From the NCBI GenBank assembly GCA_003154255.1, contig PMCY01000366.1, positions 1 through 5,234 of the forward strand: 5,234 nucleotides of DNA. Direction: 5' to 3'. Shown one piece after another: positions 5,134-5,234 of the stretch. The DNA comes from Candidatus Aminicenantota bacterium. GTDB taxonomy: Bacteria; Acidobacteriota; Aminicenantia; Aminicenantales; UBA4085. The notes beneath the pieces were generated by a model, which had not been told where the DNA came from, did no database searches, and saw only the letters and a program-made list of their open reading frames with translations. How positions within the stretch are numbered: the stretch's first letter is position 1; every line of letters starts with the position of its first letter. The translations under genes and the position numbers were made by a program.

Positions 5134-5234
5134 AATTCACCAAAGAAATATGAAGAGGTAACTCCGCCATCCATCAGAAAATCGCTTCCCGTGATAAACG
5201 TACCCTCCGGCCCCATGAGAAGGGCTGCGACATT
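5124..5234 (-). CDS. Short-chain dehydrogenase/reductase (SDR), C-terminal 36 residues (5' part beyond right edge)
   Basis: The minus strand is open from the window edge to a TGA at 5124-5126. The 36 residues visible contain LLMGPEGTFITGSDFLMDGG (5-24), the typical end of a classical SDR: the last beta strand and the DGG turn close to the cofactor pocket. It finishes with a Tyr/Phe-rich tail, GEFAP, seen in many SDRs from bacterial reductase clusters. The Rossmann motif and the catalytic Tyr-x3-Lys lie outside the window, so the substrate is unknown. G+C is about 50 percent (55 of 111), lower than in the next two genes. The 54-nt gap to the next gene on the same strand suggests that it is an upstream member of the same operon. 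Confidence 0.85.
   Translation of the reverse strand, partial: NVAALLMGPEGTFITGSDFLMDGGVTSSYFFGEFAP

Overview
The window is ordinary bacterial protein-coding DNA with every recognisable gene on the minus strand. It reads like a free-living, probably anaerobic or facultative Gram-negative heterotroph. The grounds are strong Shine-Dalgarno sites, a twin-arginine exported iron-sulfur oxidoreductase, a secreted protein with a LolA/LolB-type N-terminus, and a GH63-like glycosidase. The style would suit Acidobacteriota or Candidatus Aminicenantes, but that is a guess from gene content, not a phylogenetic result.

Layout, in transcription order (right to left). The last 36 codons of a short-chain dehydrogenase/reductase enter from the right edge (5234-5124). 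After a 54-nt gap comes a secreted two-part protein (5069-3993). After 19 nt follows a Tat-exported aldo/keto reductase with two C-terminal Fe-S cysteine motifs (3973-2786). After 92 nt comes a long-loop flavodoxin (2693-2160), and after 55 nt a two-domain carboxymuconolactone decarboxylase family protein (2104-1346). These five genes look like one redox-oriented operon, because they share a strand, have short gaps and have no convincing internal terminator.

The 388-base gap 958-1345 holds no supported gene. It contains a degenerate tRNA-like sequence (about 1172-1240). Directly beside it is an 82-nt nested inverted-repeat element (1247-1328) whose central hairpins could also end the operon transcript. 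A separate gene then begins at 957 behind a plausible sigma70-type promoter and runs off the left edge. It encodes the first 319 residues of a GH63/mannosylglycerate-hydrolase-like (alpha/alpha)6-barrel glycosidase.

The SDR, flavodoxin and decarboxylase-family genes belong to families commonly seen together in bacterial reductase clusters. The two exported genes between them are visibly richer in G+C. The most interesting points are the exported Fe-S aldo/keto reductase among cytoplasmic-type redox genes, the possible LolA-like plus SAM-hydrolase-C-like domain combination, and the tRNA remnant next to the inverted-repeat element. I saw no CRISPR array, transposase, toxin-antitoxin pair or defence gene, and nothing here proves a wholly new system.
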